Shown: positions 42,601-52,969, counted from the first letter of the stretch. The stretch: 64,000 bases of DNA from Planktomarina sp. (GCA_020630595.1 JAHDBC010000001.1:138189-202188); one strand, 5' to 3'. Numbers and translations: made by a program. The notes: a model not told the origin generated them from the sequence alone.

Positions 42601-43260
42601 TCATTCCCCGGTCGCCGTCAACTGCCAGTTCGGATCATCGGCACCCATGGTGCGCGAAAACGTCCAAACATCTTTTTGTCGTTTGATCAGGCTGGGGTCG
42701 CCTTCGATCACTGTGCCGTCGGCGTTTTTCACAACAGATGTCAGTTCAGCCACAAATTTCACATCGATTGAAGCACGACGGGTGTCGTCCACGAACTGGG
42801 CGGACACCAGCTTCACCTCTCTTAGTCCGATGAATTCGGCGTCGACTGTCAGACCTTGTTCCTTGCGGGATTGAACCACACCATCAAACGCATCAAACAC
42901 ATCCGCGTCCAGATAGGGGCGAATGGAATCCATATCGCCATTTTCGAAGGCCATAAGGATCATTTCATAGGCACCGCGGGCACCGCCCACGAATTCGTTC
43001 ACCGAAAAATCGTTTTCCACACGCTTCATCCGGGCCAGCGCATCGGCTGTGTCGCTGCCTTCTACGGCGTGATCGGTGATATCCCGATCCGGGCCACCTT
43101 CGATCACTTCAAAGTCGTGAGATTTTGCCGGTTCACCCATACGGCTGGCGCGGGGCGGGCCTTCGAACCCATCACGGGTTCCCAAAGCGCCACGCAGGCG
43201 CATGACCATGAACACGGCGATCGCTGCCAAAATTAGAAGTTGTATCATTTCGGAACCCAT
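42601..43260 (-). CDS. Tim44/TimA family adaptor protein
   Basis: 219 aa; N-terminal TM, Tim44-like C-terminal domain. Confidence 0.88.
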   Translation of the reverse strand: MGSEMIQLLILAAIAVFMVMRLRGALGTRDGFEGPPRASRMGEPAKSHDFEVIEGGPDRDITDHAVEGSDTADALARMKRVENDFSVNEFVGGARGAYEMILMAFENGDMDSIRPYLDADVFDAFDGVVQSRKEQGLTVDAEFIGLREVKLVSAQFVDDTRRASIDVKFVAELTSVVKNADGTVIEGDPSLIKRQKDVWTFSRTMGADDPNWQLTATGE

Positions 43261-43359
43261 GCGCGCCTCGCTGGCAAAAATTGGTATTTTAGCTCTACCG
43301 CACTTATGTAAGGCACAGGCAGGGTCAAGTCCACTGACGCAAATGGGAAGGGAAGCACC

Positions 43360-43806
43360 ATGTGGCTGTTAATCGCTTTTATCGCGGTTCCGTTGATTGA
43401 AATTGGTCTGTTTATTCAGGTTGGTGGGTGGCTGGGTTTGTGGCCCACGCTGCTGATCGTTTTGCTGACTGCGATTGCGGGCACGTATCTGGTTCGGTCG
43501 CAGGGTTTGGCGGCACTGGCAAATTTGCAGCAGTCCATGGGCGAACTGCGTGACCCAACACAACCGTTGGCGCATGGCGCGATGATCCTGTTTTCCGGTG
43601 CACTTTTGCTGACACCCGGATTCTTTACCGATGCCGTTGGGTTCGCGTTGCTGGTGCCCGCCATTCGCGATCTGATCATTTCGCGCGTCAAATCACGCAT
43701 CCACATCCATCAAACCCATGCGAAACGGGCTGAAGACACCGTTTTAGACGGAGAATTCCGCGAAGTCCCGCCGTCAGATGGCCCTTCGCCATGGACGAAG
43801 GATTGA
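43360..43806 (+). CDS. fxsA: FxsA family protein
   Basis: 148 aa; AFIAVPLIEIGLFIQVGGWLGLWPTLLIVLLTAIAGTYLVRSQGL. Confidence 0.92.
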   Translation: MWLLIAFIAVPLIEIGLFIQVGGWLGLWPTLLIVLLTAIAGTYLVRSQGLAALANLQQSMGELRDPTQPLAHGAMILFSGALLLTPGFFTDAVGFALLVPAIRDLIISRVKSRIHIHQTHAKRAEDTVLDGEFREVPPSDGPSPWTKD

Positions 43807-43860
43807 GACGGAACGAACGCTCTGCTAAACGCGGTTGAGTTTTATTAAGGAGAGTTCCGT

Positions 43861-44355
43861 ATGGCCGATGAAGACAAGGCAGCAGAAGCGCCACAACAAC
43901 AGGCCCCGAACATGCGCATTCTTGCGCAATTCATCCGTGATTTGTCATTCGAAAACATTCTGGCCCAAAAAGGCGTCAGCGGCGACGCACAGCCAGAAGT
44001 TTCGGTTCAGGTGAACCTGGATGCGCAAAAGCGCAACGTCGAACACCAATACGAAGTGATCGTAAAAACCAAGGTCGAATCAAAGACCAAGGAAAAAGGC
44101 GATCCGATGTTCTTGTTGGAAATGGATTATGCCGGGATTTTCCACATTGAAAACGTTCCGGATGATCAACTGCACCCCTATCTGATGATCGAATGTCCAC
44201 GCATGCTGTTCCCGTTCCTGCGGCGCATTGTATCCGACGTGACACGCGATGGGGGCTTCCCGCCGCTGAATCTGGAAACGATCGATTTCATGGGAATGTA
44301 CCGCGCAGAAATCACGCGACGCATCGCTGAAAAGGCGAAAGAAAACGCAAACTAA
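43861..44355 (+). CDS. secB: Protein-export chaperone SecB
   Basis: 164 aa; QFIRDLSFENILAQ...YAGIFHIENVP...PRMLFPFLRRIVSDVTRDGGFPPLNLETIDF. Confidence 0.97.
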   Translation: MADEDKAAEAPQQQAPNMRILAQFIRDLSFENILAQKGVSGDAQPEVSVQVNLDAQKRNVEHQYEVIVKTKVESKTKEKGDPMFLLEMDYAGIFHIENVPDDQLHPYLMIECPRMLFPFLRRIVSDVTRDGGFPPLNLETIDFMGMYRAEITRRIAEKAKENAN

Positions 44356-45047
44356 GCCGGTTTGGCCCAGATTGCACCATCACCAAGGGCGGCCACGAAT
44401 GAATCGTGCGCCGCCTTTTCTGTTTCAGACAGTCGCGATGGCAGGGGGTTGGGGCGCGGCGGCGGCGTCCACCGTTGGCCAGATACCGCAACCGACCCGC
44501 TATCGTTTCCATTTTCCTGCAGCATGAAATCGGGCTGTCTGCCGCCGATCAATTCCAGATAAACCTCTGCCAGAATTTCGGAATCAAGCAACGCGCCGTG
44601 CAGCGTTCTGGCGGAATTATCGATGGAAAAGCGACGGCACAGCGCATCCAAAGACGCGGGCGACCCGGGAAAGCGGCGGCGCGCGATCATCAATGTATCA
44701 ATTGCCTGATCCATGGGCAGCAACCGCATGTTGGCCCACCCCAGTTCAGCGTTCAGAAACTTCATGTCAAACGCTGCGTTGTGAATAACCAGCTTTGCGT
44801 CGCCCACAAAATCCAGAAACGCGCGGCCCACATCTTTGAAAACGGGTTTATCTGCCAGAAAATCGTCGCCCAACCCGTGCACTTCGAATGCGCCCTGCGG
44901 CATGGACCGTTCCGGATTGATGTATTGGTGATAGGTCTTGCCCGTTGGCACGTGGTTGAACAGTTCAACCGCGCCGATTTCAACGATCCGGTCCCCCTGA
45001 TCGGGTTCGAATCCTGTGGTTTCGGTATCAAGAACAATTTCACGCAC
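44352..45047 (-). CDS. dnaQ: DNA polymerase III subunit epsilon
   Basis: MREIVLDTETTGFEPDQGDRIVEIGAVEL, HNAAFDMKFLNAEL. Confidence 0.96.
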   Translation of the reverse strand: MREIVLDTETTGFEPDQGDRIVEIGAVELFNHVPTGKTYHQYINPERSMPQGAFEVHGLGDDFLADKPVFKDVGRAFLDFVGDAKLVIHNAAFDMKFLNAELGWANMRLLPMDQAIDTLMIARRRFPGSPASLDALCRRFSIDNSARTLHGALLDSEILAEVYLELIGGRQPDFMLQENGNDSGSVAVSGQRWTPPPRPNPLPSRLSETEKAAHDSFVAALGDGAIWAKPA

Positions 45048-45633
45048 GGGCGGTCCTTTCTTTGATATCTGTCAGGATACGGATCACCGCAGCCTTCGCT
45101 GCGTCAATCGTGTCTGTCGGGATGACGTAATCCGATCTAGCACATTTTTCGTCTATCGGCATTTGCTTTGACAGGATCATCGCGAAATGCGCGGCGGTCA
45201 TCCCATCACGCGCCAACACCCGCGTGCGTTGGGTGTCGCGATCAACATAGACACAGGCGACTGCGTCAAATTCATCTTGCGCACCTGTTTCGAACAAAAG
45301 CGGGATATCGCACACGGCGATGTCCGCCTGTGTCGTTTCCAGAAAATCCGCCCGGTCTTGTTGCACAAGTGGATGCACGACGGATTCAATTTGGGGCAGC
45401 GCGGCGGGATCATCGGCGATCCAGGATCGAAGCACAGACCGATCAACCATTCCGTCCACGATGGCAGAGGGGCAAAGGGCTGAAATCAAGGGCACCGCCG
45501 CGCCGTCGGGGCCATAAAGCCGATGAACGGCCGCATCCGCGTCCCAAATTGCGCACCCATGGTCAGCAAAGATTTTGGCTGTGGTCGATTTGCCCATGCC
45601 AATTGAACCTGTCAGCCCCAATCGAAACGTCAT
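45040..45633 (-). CDS. coaE: Dephospho-CoA kinase
   Basis: GLTGSIGMGKSTTAKIFADHGCAIWDADAAVHRLY. Confidence 0.96.
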   Translation of the reverse strand: MTFRLGLTGSIGMGKSTTAKIFADHGCAIWDADAAVHRLYGPDGAAVPLISALCPSAIVDGMVDRSVLRSWIADDPAALPQIESVVHPLVQQDRADFLETTQADIAVCDIPLLFETGAQDEFDAVACVYVDRDTQRTRVLARDGMTAAHFAMILSKQMPIDEKCARSDYVIPTDTIDAAKAAVIRILTDIKERTARA

Positions 45634-47036
45634 GCAAGCACCGCATCGCGCAAGGCGTGGTCGACCGTTGGTCTGGTTCCAAACCAGCCTTCGAAACCGG
45701 GAACAGCCTGATGCAGCAACATGCCCAACCCATCAATGGTCGCGCATCCCATGTGCCGCGCCCCCAACAACAGATTTGTTTCCAATGGTTTGTAGACGAT
45801 GTCTGTCACAATCGTGGTGTCGCGCAGTCCAGACAGATCAAATTCCAGCGACGGTTGACCGTCCATGCCAAGCGACGTGGTATTGACCAAAAAATCAATC
45901 TGGGTGTTGCGTGACGAACGCGCGTCCCACGGCAACACATGAACACGTTCCCCAAATTCCTGGGCCAGGGTTTCCGCCTTGGCACTTGTTCGGTTCGACA
46001 GGAAGACGCGCGCGGCACCATCTTCCAAAAGGGCAAAGATGATGGCCCGTGCCGCGCCCCCCGCGCCCAGAACCAAACATGTTTGCCCATCCGCCGACCA
46101 ATCCGCCCGATGGGCACGGATGTTTTCCATGAAACCAAACGCATCGGTATTGTCGGCAACGATGCCATCGGGGCGAAAGAACAGCGTATTCGATGCGCCG
46201 ATTGCCCTGGCCGCCGCTGATTGTTCTTTGGAACAGGCAAGGGCGGCTTCTTTGTGCGGAATGGTGACGTTGCAACCTGCAAACCCCGCGGCGCGCAAGA
46301 TGCGTATGGTGCGTTCAAATTGGTCCTTTGGCACGTGAACCGGAACATACATTCCTTGCAATCCATGTTGCCACAACCACGTTCCATGCAGGATTGGGGA
46401 TTTGGATTGTTTGATCGGGCAACCCAAAACCCCCGCCAGAACCGGGCGCTTGGCTGTTCCCGCAGCGCCATGCGCGCGAAGAATGTTGATCAAAGGCGTG
46501 ATCGAAAGCCCCAGAACATCAAACCAATCGCCCTTGATATCATCAAACAGATGCGGCGTCGTTTCAGCGTGGTAGCCGCCAGCGGAATGTTGAATATCAT
46601 CCCAGTGGGTTTCGATGTGATCATCAATTTCAGCGGCAGACAGAACCCGCATCGTCAGATCCACACGACCGATATGCCGCCAGATCGGTTCACCGTCTTT
46701 GTACAGAACTTGCGCCGTTAACAGTTTGTGGGGGCGTCCATTCATATGCCGCATCAAATCGCGCAGATCGCCGGGGGATGTTGGCTTTCCGAATATCGTC
46801 CCTTCGAACACAAGAACCTGATCACACCCCAAAACAAGACCGCCCTGTTTTGATGAAACCTTGCGGGCCTTGTATTCTGCCAAGGCATCAACCACATCAC
46901 GGGGGGATGCCCCATCGGCCAAAAGTGATGCCTTTAGGCTGTCTTCATCCACCCGCGCGGCCATTGCATCGAACGGCACGCCAGCCGCCCGCAGAATGGC
47001 CATCCTGCTTTCTGATTGAGACGCAAGGCATAACAT
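45630..47036 (-). CDS. Maf nucleotide pyrophosphatase - AroE shikimate dehydrogenase fusion (468 aa, one frame)
   Basis: Residues 1-~192 Maf (LASQSESRMAILRAAGVPF, CDQVL); residues ~198-468 AroE (AGVLGCPIKQSKSPILHG, NVTIPHKEAAL, LVLGAGGAARAIIFAL, DGLGMLLHQA). Confidence 0.9.
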   Translation of the reverse strand: MLCLASQSESRMAILRAAGVPFDAMAARVDEDSLKASLLADGASPRDVVDALAEYKARKVSSKQGGLVLGCDQVLVFEGTIFGKPTSPGDLRDLMRHMNGRPHKLLTAQVLYKDGEPIWRHIGRVDLTMRVLSAAEIDDHIETHWDDIQHSAGGYHAETTPHLFDDIKGDWFDVLGLSITPLINILRAHGAAGTAKRPVLAGVLGCPIKQSKSPILHGTWLWQHGLQGMYVPVHVPKDQFERTIRILRAAGFAGCNVTIPHKEAALACSKEQSAAARAIGASNTLFFRPDGIVADNTDAFGFMENIRAHRADWSADGQTCLVLGAGGAARAIIFALLEDGAARVFLSNRTSAKAETLAQEFGERVHVLPWDARSSRNTQIDFLVNTTSLGMDGQPSLEFDLSGLRDTTIVTDIVYKPLETNLLLGARHMGCATIDGLGMLLHQAVPGFEGWFGTRPTVDHALRDAVLA

Positions 47037-47045
47037 TGTGGATAA
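47037..47045 (-). promoter_or_regulatory. DnaA box (perfect)
   Basis: TGTGGATAA, adjacent to maf start codon. Confidence 0.8.
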
Positions 47046-47217
47046 CCCTTCGAAGTTATTCGGACATCACCGCGATCCATCCCATATGATTCACAAGGAT
47101 ACAGCCAAAGGTGCAAGTCTTTTCATTCGATGCACGTTTTCCAATGGGATCATCCCACTATGGAAAAGAACAAGTTATTCGGCATCACGATTGATCCATG
47201 ATCGATCATTCAGAACA

Positions 47218-47226
47218 TTATCCACA
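47218..47226 (+). promoter_or_regulatory. DnaA box (perfect)
   Basis: TTATCCACA. Confidence 0.85.
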
Positions 47227-47292
47227 GGAACATAAAAACCAGCATTCTGATTTCATTGTATTTTTCGCGAAATAGTACAGCGTGGCTTGCCA

Positions 47293-47301
47293 TTATCCAC
47301 C
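47293..47301 (+). promoter_or_regulatory. DnaA box (8/9)
   Basis: TTATCCACC. Confidence 0.7.
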
Positions 47302-47327
47302 CGTGCAAAAACCTGTGCATGGATCAA

Positions 47328-47336
47328 TAATCCACA
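47328..47336 (+). promoter_or_regulatory. DnaA box (8/9)
   Basis: TAATCCACA. Confidence 0.7.
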
Positions 47337-47398
47337 GAAATTGACGCCCCTAAATCAATCAACTTCCTTCTTTTAATATTCTATTTATATATGCATGC

Positions 47399-47848
47399 AT
47401 GGACGTTCTTTTTGCGCTGTATCCTTGGATCAAGGCGCTGCATATCATTGCTGTGATTTCATGGATGGCAGGGATCTTTTATCTGCCACGTCTTTTTGTT
47501 CATCATACCGAACAAGTCACACCGGGATCTGAAACCGATCAGCTGTTTCAAATGATGGAACGAAAGCTTTTGAAGGTCATCATGACGCCTGCCATGATCG
47601 TGACTTGGGCATGCGGTCTTTTTCTGGCGGTTTTGCCGGGGGTCGTGGATTGGGGCGCTGTGTGGCCGTGGCTAAAGCTGGCGTCTATTTTAGGCATGAC
47701 ATGGTTTCACATGTGGTTGGCCGCCCGCAGAAAAGATTTCGTTGCTGGCACCAATGAACGATCCGGAAAACAGTTCCGCATCATGAACGAAGTTCCAACC
47801 GTTTTGTTGGTCGTCATTGTTGTATCGGTAATTGTGCGTCCGATTTGA
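47399..47848 (+). CDS. hemJ: Protoporphyrinogen oxidase HemJ
   Basis: 149 aa; WIKALHIIAVISWMAGIFYLPRLFVHH...MMERKLLKVIMTPAMI. Confidence 0.92.
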   Translation: MDVLFALYPWIKALHIIAVISWMAGIFYLPRLFVHHTEQVTPGSETDQLFQMMERKLLKVIMTPAMIVTWACGLFLAVLPGVVDWGAVWPWLKLASILGMTWFHMWLAARRKDFVAGTNERSGKQFRIMNEVPTVLLVVIVVSVIVRPI

Positions 47849-47959
47849 CTTTTGAACCTTAAATCGCGTAAGTCGCGATAAGTCGCCCGTTCGGGATCCA
47901 CGACGCCCTTCTTTATATCTGAACCCTGGTCGCAGCCCACGCTGTGATGGAGATGTGTT

Positions 47960-49231
47960 ATGTCGCAAGACCGTTTGACCCTGGCTGATCTGAAAGCCAA
48001 AAGCCCAAAATCGCTGTTGGCGATGGCCGAAGATTTGGAAATCGAAAACGCATCGACCATGCGCAAGGGCGACATGATGTTTTCGATCCTGAAAGAACGC
48101 GCAGAAGATGGCTGGGAAATTTCTGGCGACGGTGTTCTGGAAGTTTTGCAGGACGGTTTCGGTTTTCTGCGATCGCCCGAAGCGAACTATTTGCCGGGTC
48201 CCGATGACATTTATGTGTCACCAGATATGATCCGCCAGTTTTCGTTGCGGACAGGGGACACCATCGAAGGTGTCATCAAGGCGCCAGATGACAGCGAACG
48301 TTATTTCGCGATGACCAAAGTGGAAAAAATCAACTTTGGCGACCCCGAACAGGCCAAACACAAAGTGGCCTTTGACAACCTGACGCCGCTGTATCCTGAT
48401 GAACGTCTGAAAATGGAACTGGATGATCCAACCACCAAGGATCGTTCTGCGCGGATTATTGATTTGGTATCGCCCATCGGCAAAGGGCAGCGGTCTTTGA
48501 TCGTGGCGCCGCCACGGACAGGTAAAACAGTTCTGTTGCAAAACATCGCGACATCCATCGAAAAGAACCATCCAGAATGCTACCTGATCGTTCTTTTGAT
48601 CGACGAACGCCCGGAAGAGGTGACGGATATGCAGCGTTCCGTCAAAGGGGAGGTCGTGTCGTCCACCTTTGATGAACCAGCCACCCGGCACGTTGCAGTG
48701 TCTGAAATGGTGATCGAAAAGGCGAAGCGTTTGGTTGAACACAAACGCGACGTTGTGATTTTGCTGGATTCCATCACCCGGCTTGGTCGGGCCTTTAACA
48801 CCGTTGTACCATCATCGGGAAAGGTTCTGACGGGGGGTGTGGACGCCAACGCCCTGCAACGGCCGAAACGGTTCTTTGGTGCGGCACGAAACATTGAAGA
48901 AGGCGGTTCATTGACGATCATTGCGACCGCGCTGATTGATACCGGCAGCCGCATGGATGAAGTGATCTTTGAAGAATTCAAAGGGACCGGTAACTCTGAA
49001 ATTGTTCTGGATCGGAAAGTGGCGGACAAGCGCGTGTTCCCGGCGATGGACATTCTGAAATCCGGCACCCGGAAAGAAGATCTGTTGGTGGACAAGGGCG
49101 ATTTGCAGAAAACCTATGTCTTGCGTCGGATCCTGAACCCTATGGGAACGACGGATGCGATTGAATTCCTGATTTCCAAGCTGAAACAGACCAAGACGAA
49201 TTCTGAATTCTTTGATTCCATGAACACCTGA
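47960..49231 (+). CDS. rho: Transcription termination factor Rho
   Basis: 423 aa; [61 protein letters not shown]. Confidence 0.98.
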   Translation: MSQDRLTLADLKAKSPKSLLAMAEDLEIENASTMRKGDMMFSILKERAEDGWEISGDGVLEVLQDGFGFLRSPEANYLPGPDDIYVSPDMIRQFSLRTGDTIEGVIKAPDDSERYFAMTKVEKINFGDPEQAKHKVAFDNLTPLYPDERLKMELDDPTTKDRSARIIDLVSPIGKGQRSLIVAPPRTGKTVLLQNIATSIEKNHPECYLIVLLIDERPEEVTDMQRSVKGEVVSSTFDEPATRHVAVSEMVIEKAKRLVEHKRDVVILLDSITRLGRAFNTVVPSSGKVLTGGVDANALQRPKRFFGAARNIEEGGSLTIIATALIDTGSRMDEVIFEEFKGTGNSEIVLDRKVADKRVFPAMDILKSGTRKEDLLVDKGDLQKTYVLRRILNPMGTTDAIEFLISKLKQTKTNSEFFDSMNT

Positions 49232-49233
49232 CC

Positions 49234-50511
49234 ATGGCTGACACGATTTTCGCACTTGCGACGCCGGCAGGCCGTTCTGGTGTGGCGGTTGTGCGTGTGT
49301 CGGGGCCTGATGCAGTTTCAATATCCGATAAAATTTGTCGGATACCAGATGCTGGTTCATTTCGGCTGTCAAAATTGCGGGATCAGTCCGGCGCAGTTGT
49401 GGATCAAGCGTTGGTTCTTCGGTTTGCAAAGGGCCGCAGCTTTACCGGTGAAGATGTGGTTGAATTCCAGTGTCACGGCAGTCTGGCTGTTATTTCGAAG
49501 CTGACAGCGTTGCTGCGGGAACTTGGTTGCCGGGATGCTGATCCGGGGGAATTCACCCGGCGGGCCCTTGAAAACAGCGCGCTGTCGTTGGTAGAGGTTG
49601 AGGCGCTTGCCGATCTGATCGATGCAGAAACCGAACAACAGCATGCGCAGGCGATCCGGGCATTTTCTGGGTCTTTGCGATCAGAAATTGATGATCTTGC
49701 GCAATCCTTGCGTCATGCCATCGCCTTGCTGGAAGCTACGATTGATTTCGCTGACGAAGATGTTCCGGTCGATGTGAAGCCCGAAGTGCGCGAACGGTTG
49801 AACACGGTCAAAACGCGCCTGTCTGTGTTAGATAAGTCTGCTGCTTCGGCACATCGGGTTAGGGAGGGTTTCAAGGTCGCAATCCTTGGTGCGCCGAATG
49901 TTGGAAAGTCGACATTGATCAATTTTATCGCAGGCGAAGATATCGCAATAACGTCGGATATCGCCGGGACCACGCGTGATGTTGTGAAGGTGCGGGTTGA
50001 TCTGGATGGGTTTCTTGTTGAATTCGCAGATACAGCTGGACTGCGCGAAACAACTGATGTGGTGGAATCCATTGGTATTGAACGCGCACAATCCTATGCG
50101 CGATCTGCGGATCTGCGGGTTTTCCTGCAAGATGGGTCTGGGGATGCTGTTCCTGAAATAATCGGGGCCTCTGACGTTGTTCTATCGGCTAAACGCGATG
50201 ATGGTTCGGATGGTGGCATTTCAGGAAAAACCGGGGCGGGGGTCGAATCGCTTTTGGCTTTGGTGAAAGATCGGCTTGCGACTGATCAGGTTGGCGATAC
50301 GGCTTTGATTCGTGAACGTCAGGCAGAAGGTGTGCGATCAGCACTGCGATCTGTAGATAGTGCGATTGATGGAATTGCGCGTGATGCGCTGGAAGAACTG
50401 ATCGTCGCAGATCTGTACGCGGCGCGCCAATCCCTTGATTTTGTCTTGGGGCGTCTTGGTGTAGAAGATGTGTTAGACGATATTTTTTCTTCATTCTGCA
50501 TTGGGAAGTAG
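49234..50511 (+). CDS. mnmE: tRNA modification GTPase MnmE
   Basis: 425 aa; [37 protein letters not shown]-terminal CIGK. Confidence 0.98.
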   Translation: MADTIFALATPAGRSGVAVVRVSGPDAVSISDKICRIPDAGSFRLSKLRDQSGAVVDQALVLRFAKGRSFTGEDVVEFQCHGSLAVISKLTALLRELGCRDADPGEFTRRALENSALSLVEVEALADLIDAETEQQHAQAIRAFSGSLRSEIDDLAQSLRHAIALLEATIDFADEDVPVDVKPEVRERLNTVKTRLSVLDKSAASAHRVREGFKVAILGAPNVGKSTLINFIAGEDIAITSDIAGTTRDVVKVRVDLDGFLVEFADTAGLRETTDVVESIGIERAQSYARSADLRVFLQDGSGDAVPEIIGASDVVLSAKRDDGSDGGISGKTGAGVESLLALVKDRLATDQVGDTALIRERQAEGVRSALRSVDSAIDGIARDALEELIVADLYAARQSLDFVLGRLGVEDVLDDIFSSFCIGK

Positions 50512-50513
50512 GA

Positions 50514-52385
50514 GTGTTTCACGTGAAACATCGAAACTTTGACATCGTTGTTGTTGGTGGCGGCCATGCTGGGGCAGAGGCCGCTTTCGCCGCCGCGCGC
50601 ATGGGTGCGAACACAGCGCTTGTGACGCTGGACCCTTCCAAGATTGGTGAAATGTCATGCAACCCCGCCATTGGTGGTTTGGGAAAAGGGCATTTGGTTC
50701 GCGAAATTGATGCCTGTGGGGGATTGATGGGCCGCGCCGCGGACCATGGCGGCATCCAGTTCCGCTTGCTGAACCGGCGTAAAGGTCCAGCTGTACAGGG
50801 CCCAAGGGCACAAGAAGACCGTGATCTATTCAGATCAGCCGTGCAAAAGATTTTGGCCGATACAGATAATCTGACCATTTTGATGGGTGAGGTTGTCGAT
50901 GTTGAAATCACCGGGGGGCAGGTGTCTGCGGTCAAGTTGGCAGATGAAACCTGTCTTTCCACCGCCAGTGTGATTTTGACCACCGGCACATTTCTGAATG
51001 GCCTGGTCCATATTGGGGATGTTTCATTTCCGGCAGGTCGGATGAACGAAAATGCGGTCAGTCGACTGGCTGATCGACTTTCTGATCTTGATTTGCCGCT
51101 TGGGCGTTTGAAAACCGGAACACCGCCGCGTCTTGATACACGCACGATTGATTGGTCCATCTTGGACATGCAGGCAGGTGACGATGATCCTGTCCTGTTT
51201 TCCTACGGGTCCTGCGCGCCATTCGCGGCGCAAATTTCCTGCGGTATCACCCACACCAACGAACGCACCCACGACATCATTGCAAAGAATCTAGAACGTT
51301 CCGCAATGTATGGCGGCCATATCGACGGCGTTGGCCCACGTTATTGCCCGTCCATTGAAGATAAGGTCGTGCGGTTTGCCGATAAATCCAGCCACCAAGT
51401 GTTCTTGGAGCCTGAAGGCCTGAACAGTGATCTGGTCTACCCGAACGGAATTTCGACATCTTTGCCAGAATCTGTGCAAGAGGCGTATGTTCAAAGCATT
51501 CGTGGGTTGGAGCGGGCCAAAATTGTCCAGCCCGGTTATGCGATCGAATATGACTATGTCGATCCACGGTGCCTTACCCCAGATCTGGAGATCAAGTCAG
51601 TTCGCGGCTTTTTCCTTGCGGGGCAAATCAATGGCACAACGGGGTATGAAGAAGCTGCAGCTCAGGGCTTGGTCGCAGCCACAGCGGCAGCCAGTCGAAT
51701 TTTGGGCCGGGGAAAGCTCTCTTTCGGACGCGAAAACAGCTATATCGGGGTTATGGTGGATGATTTGGTCAGCCGCGGTGTGACGGAGCCTTATCGGATG
51801 TTCACATCGCGCGCCGAACACAGGCTGTCTTTGCGGGCAGACAATGCCGATCAACGACTGACGCGATTGGCCCGCGAAATTGGGTGCATTTCTGATGATC
51901 AGTGGGCTGCCTTTACAACAAAAATGGATCAGGTGGATGGGCTGCATGCAGAACTGGCGCAGGTGTCGCTGACCCCGCAAATGTTGATCGCGCGTGGGAT
52001 TTCTGTCGCGAAAGATGGTAGGATCCGGGATGGTCGCGATGTTCTTGCGCTCAACAATGCCGAATTTGCGGATATTTCGGACCTGTTGGAAACCAGCGAT
52101 GTGCCGGGCCACATTATCGCACAGGTTAAGGCCGATTGCTTGTATGCAACGTACATTGCGCGCCAGTCTGACGATATCAAAAGGCTGGAACGGGATCGCA
52201 ACACCTTGATACCTTCGAATTTCGATTATTCAGCGGTGTCAGGTCTTTCCGCAGAACTTCGGAACAAGCTGATCGCCCTTTGCCCGCCAACGATTGACGC
52301 CGCGAACCGCGTCGAAGGCATGACCCCGGCTGGGCTGACGGCGATCTTGTTGGCCGTCAAAAAGCTGGAAAAACAAGCGTCATGA
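50514..52385 (+). CDS. mnmG: tRNA uridine-5-carboxymethylaminomethyl(34) synthesis enzyme MnmG
   Basis: 623 aa; [43 protein letters not shown] start; N-terminus MFHVKH encoded by parS. Confidence 0.98.
   Translation: MFHVKHRNFDIVVVGGGHAGAEAAFAAARMGANTALVTLDPSKIGEMSCNPAIGGLGKGHLVREIDACGGLMGRAADHGGIQFRLLNRRKGPAVQGPRAQEDRDLFRSAVQKILADTDNLTILMGEVVDVEITGGQVSAVKLADETCLSTASVILTTGTFLNGLVHIGDVSFPAGRMNENAVSRLADRLSDLDLPLGRLKTGTPPRLDTRTIDWSILDMQAGDDDPVLFSYGSCAPFAAQISCGITHTNERTHDIIAKNLERSAMYGGHIDGVGPRYCPSIEDKVVRFADKSSHQVFLEPEGLNSDLVYPNGISTSLPESVQEAYVQSIRGLERAKIVQPGYAIEYDYVDPRCLTPDLEIKSVRGFFLAGQINGTTGYEEAAAQGLVAATAAASRILGRGKLSFGRENSYIGVMVDDLVSRGVTEPYRMFTSRAEHRLSLRADNADQRLTRLAREIGCISDDQWAAFTTKMDQVDGLHAELAQVSLTPQMLIARGISVAKDGRIRDGRDVLALNNAEFADISDLLETSDVPGHIIAQVKADCLYATYIARQSDDIKRLERDRNTLIPSNFDYSAVSGLSAELRNKLIALCPPTIDAANRVEGMTPAGLTAILLAVKKLEKQAS
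50515..50530. promoter_or_regulatory. parS: parS site (perfect palindrome)
   Basis: TGTTTCACGTGAAACA. Confidence 0.95.
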
Positions 52386-52969
52386 AAATTGTTTCACGTG
52401 AAACACAGCAGCGTTTCGAAGAATTCGAAACAGCAGTGCTGAAGTGGAACACCACAATCAATCTGGTATCCGCGTCACAATCCCGGTTTCTGAAACACCG
52501 GCATATCCTTGATAGTGCGCAAATTGCAGAAGTGGTGGATTTCCCCAAAATCTGGCTGGATATGGGGAGCGGTGGCGGATTTCCTGGGATCGTTATGGCG
52601 ATTATTGCAAAAGAACGTGCACCAGAAACCCGTTTCTGCCTTGTGGAAAGCGATCGTCGGAAATGTGCGTTTCTGATGTCAGTCGCATCTCAGATGGATC
52701 TTCGCGTGACGGTGCATCCAAACCGGATCGAGGCCTTCGAAGGGCCAAAGGCAGGGGTTATTTCCGCCCGCGCCCTTGCGCCTTTGTCACAGCTTATTTC
52801 ATGGTCGCGCCCTTTTGCGACAGAAGAAACCGTTGGTATTTTCCCAAAGGGGCAAACCCACCTTGAAGAGCTGAAAGAAGCCCAAAACCAATGGACGTTT
52901 GACGCCGAATTGGTGCAAAGTCAGACCGATTCCTCTGCGGCAATAATCAAAATCAGGAACTTCGTGTGA
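52382..52969 (+). CDS. rsmG: 16S rRNA (guanine(527)-N(7))-methyltransferase RsmG
   Basis: 195 aa; [42 protein letters not shown]. Confidence 0.97.
   Translation: MKIVSRETQQRFEEFETAVLKWNTTINLVSASQSRFLKHRHILDSAQIAEVVDFPKIWLDMGSGGGFPGIVMAIIAKERAPETRFCLVESDRRKCAFLMSVASQMDLRVTVHPNRIEAFEGPKAGVISARALAPLSQLISWSRPFATEETVGIFPKGQTHLEELKEAQNQWTFDAELVQSQTDSSAAIIKIRNFV
52390..52405. promoter_or_regulatory. parS: parS site (perfect palindrome)
   Basis: TGTTTCACGTGAAACA within the first codons of rsmG. Confidence 0.95.

Larger units (their letters stand above)
47037..47398. other. Probable chromosomal replication origin (oriC)
   Basis: maf-hemJ intergenic region; DnaA boxes 47037-47045 (TGTGGATAA), 47218-47226 (TTATCCACA), near-matches 47293-47301 and 47328-47336; AT-rich tract 47368-47392; flanked by the maf/aroE/coaE/dnaQ and hemJ/rho/mnmE/mnmG/parAB neighbourhood. 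Confidence 0.88.

Noticed and set aside
44990-45030. tRNA-like GGTTCGAATCC sequence
   Set aside because: Lies inside dnaQ exonuclease motif codons (DTETTGFEPDQGDR); no acceptor or anticodon stems
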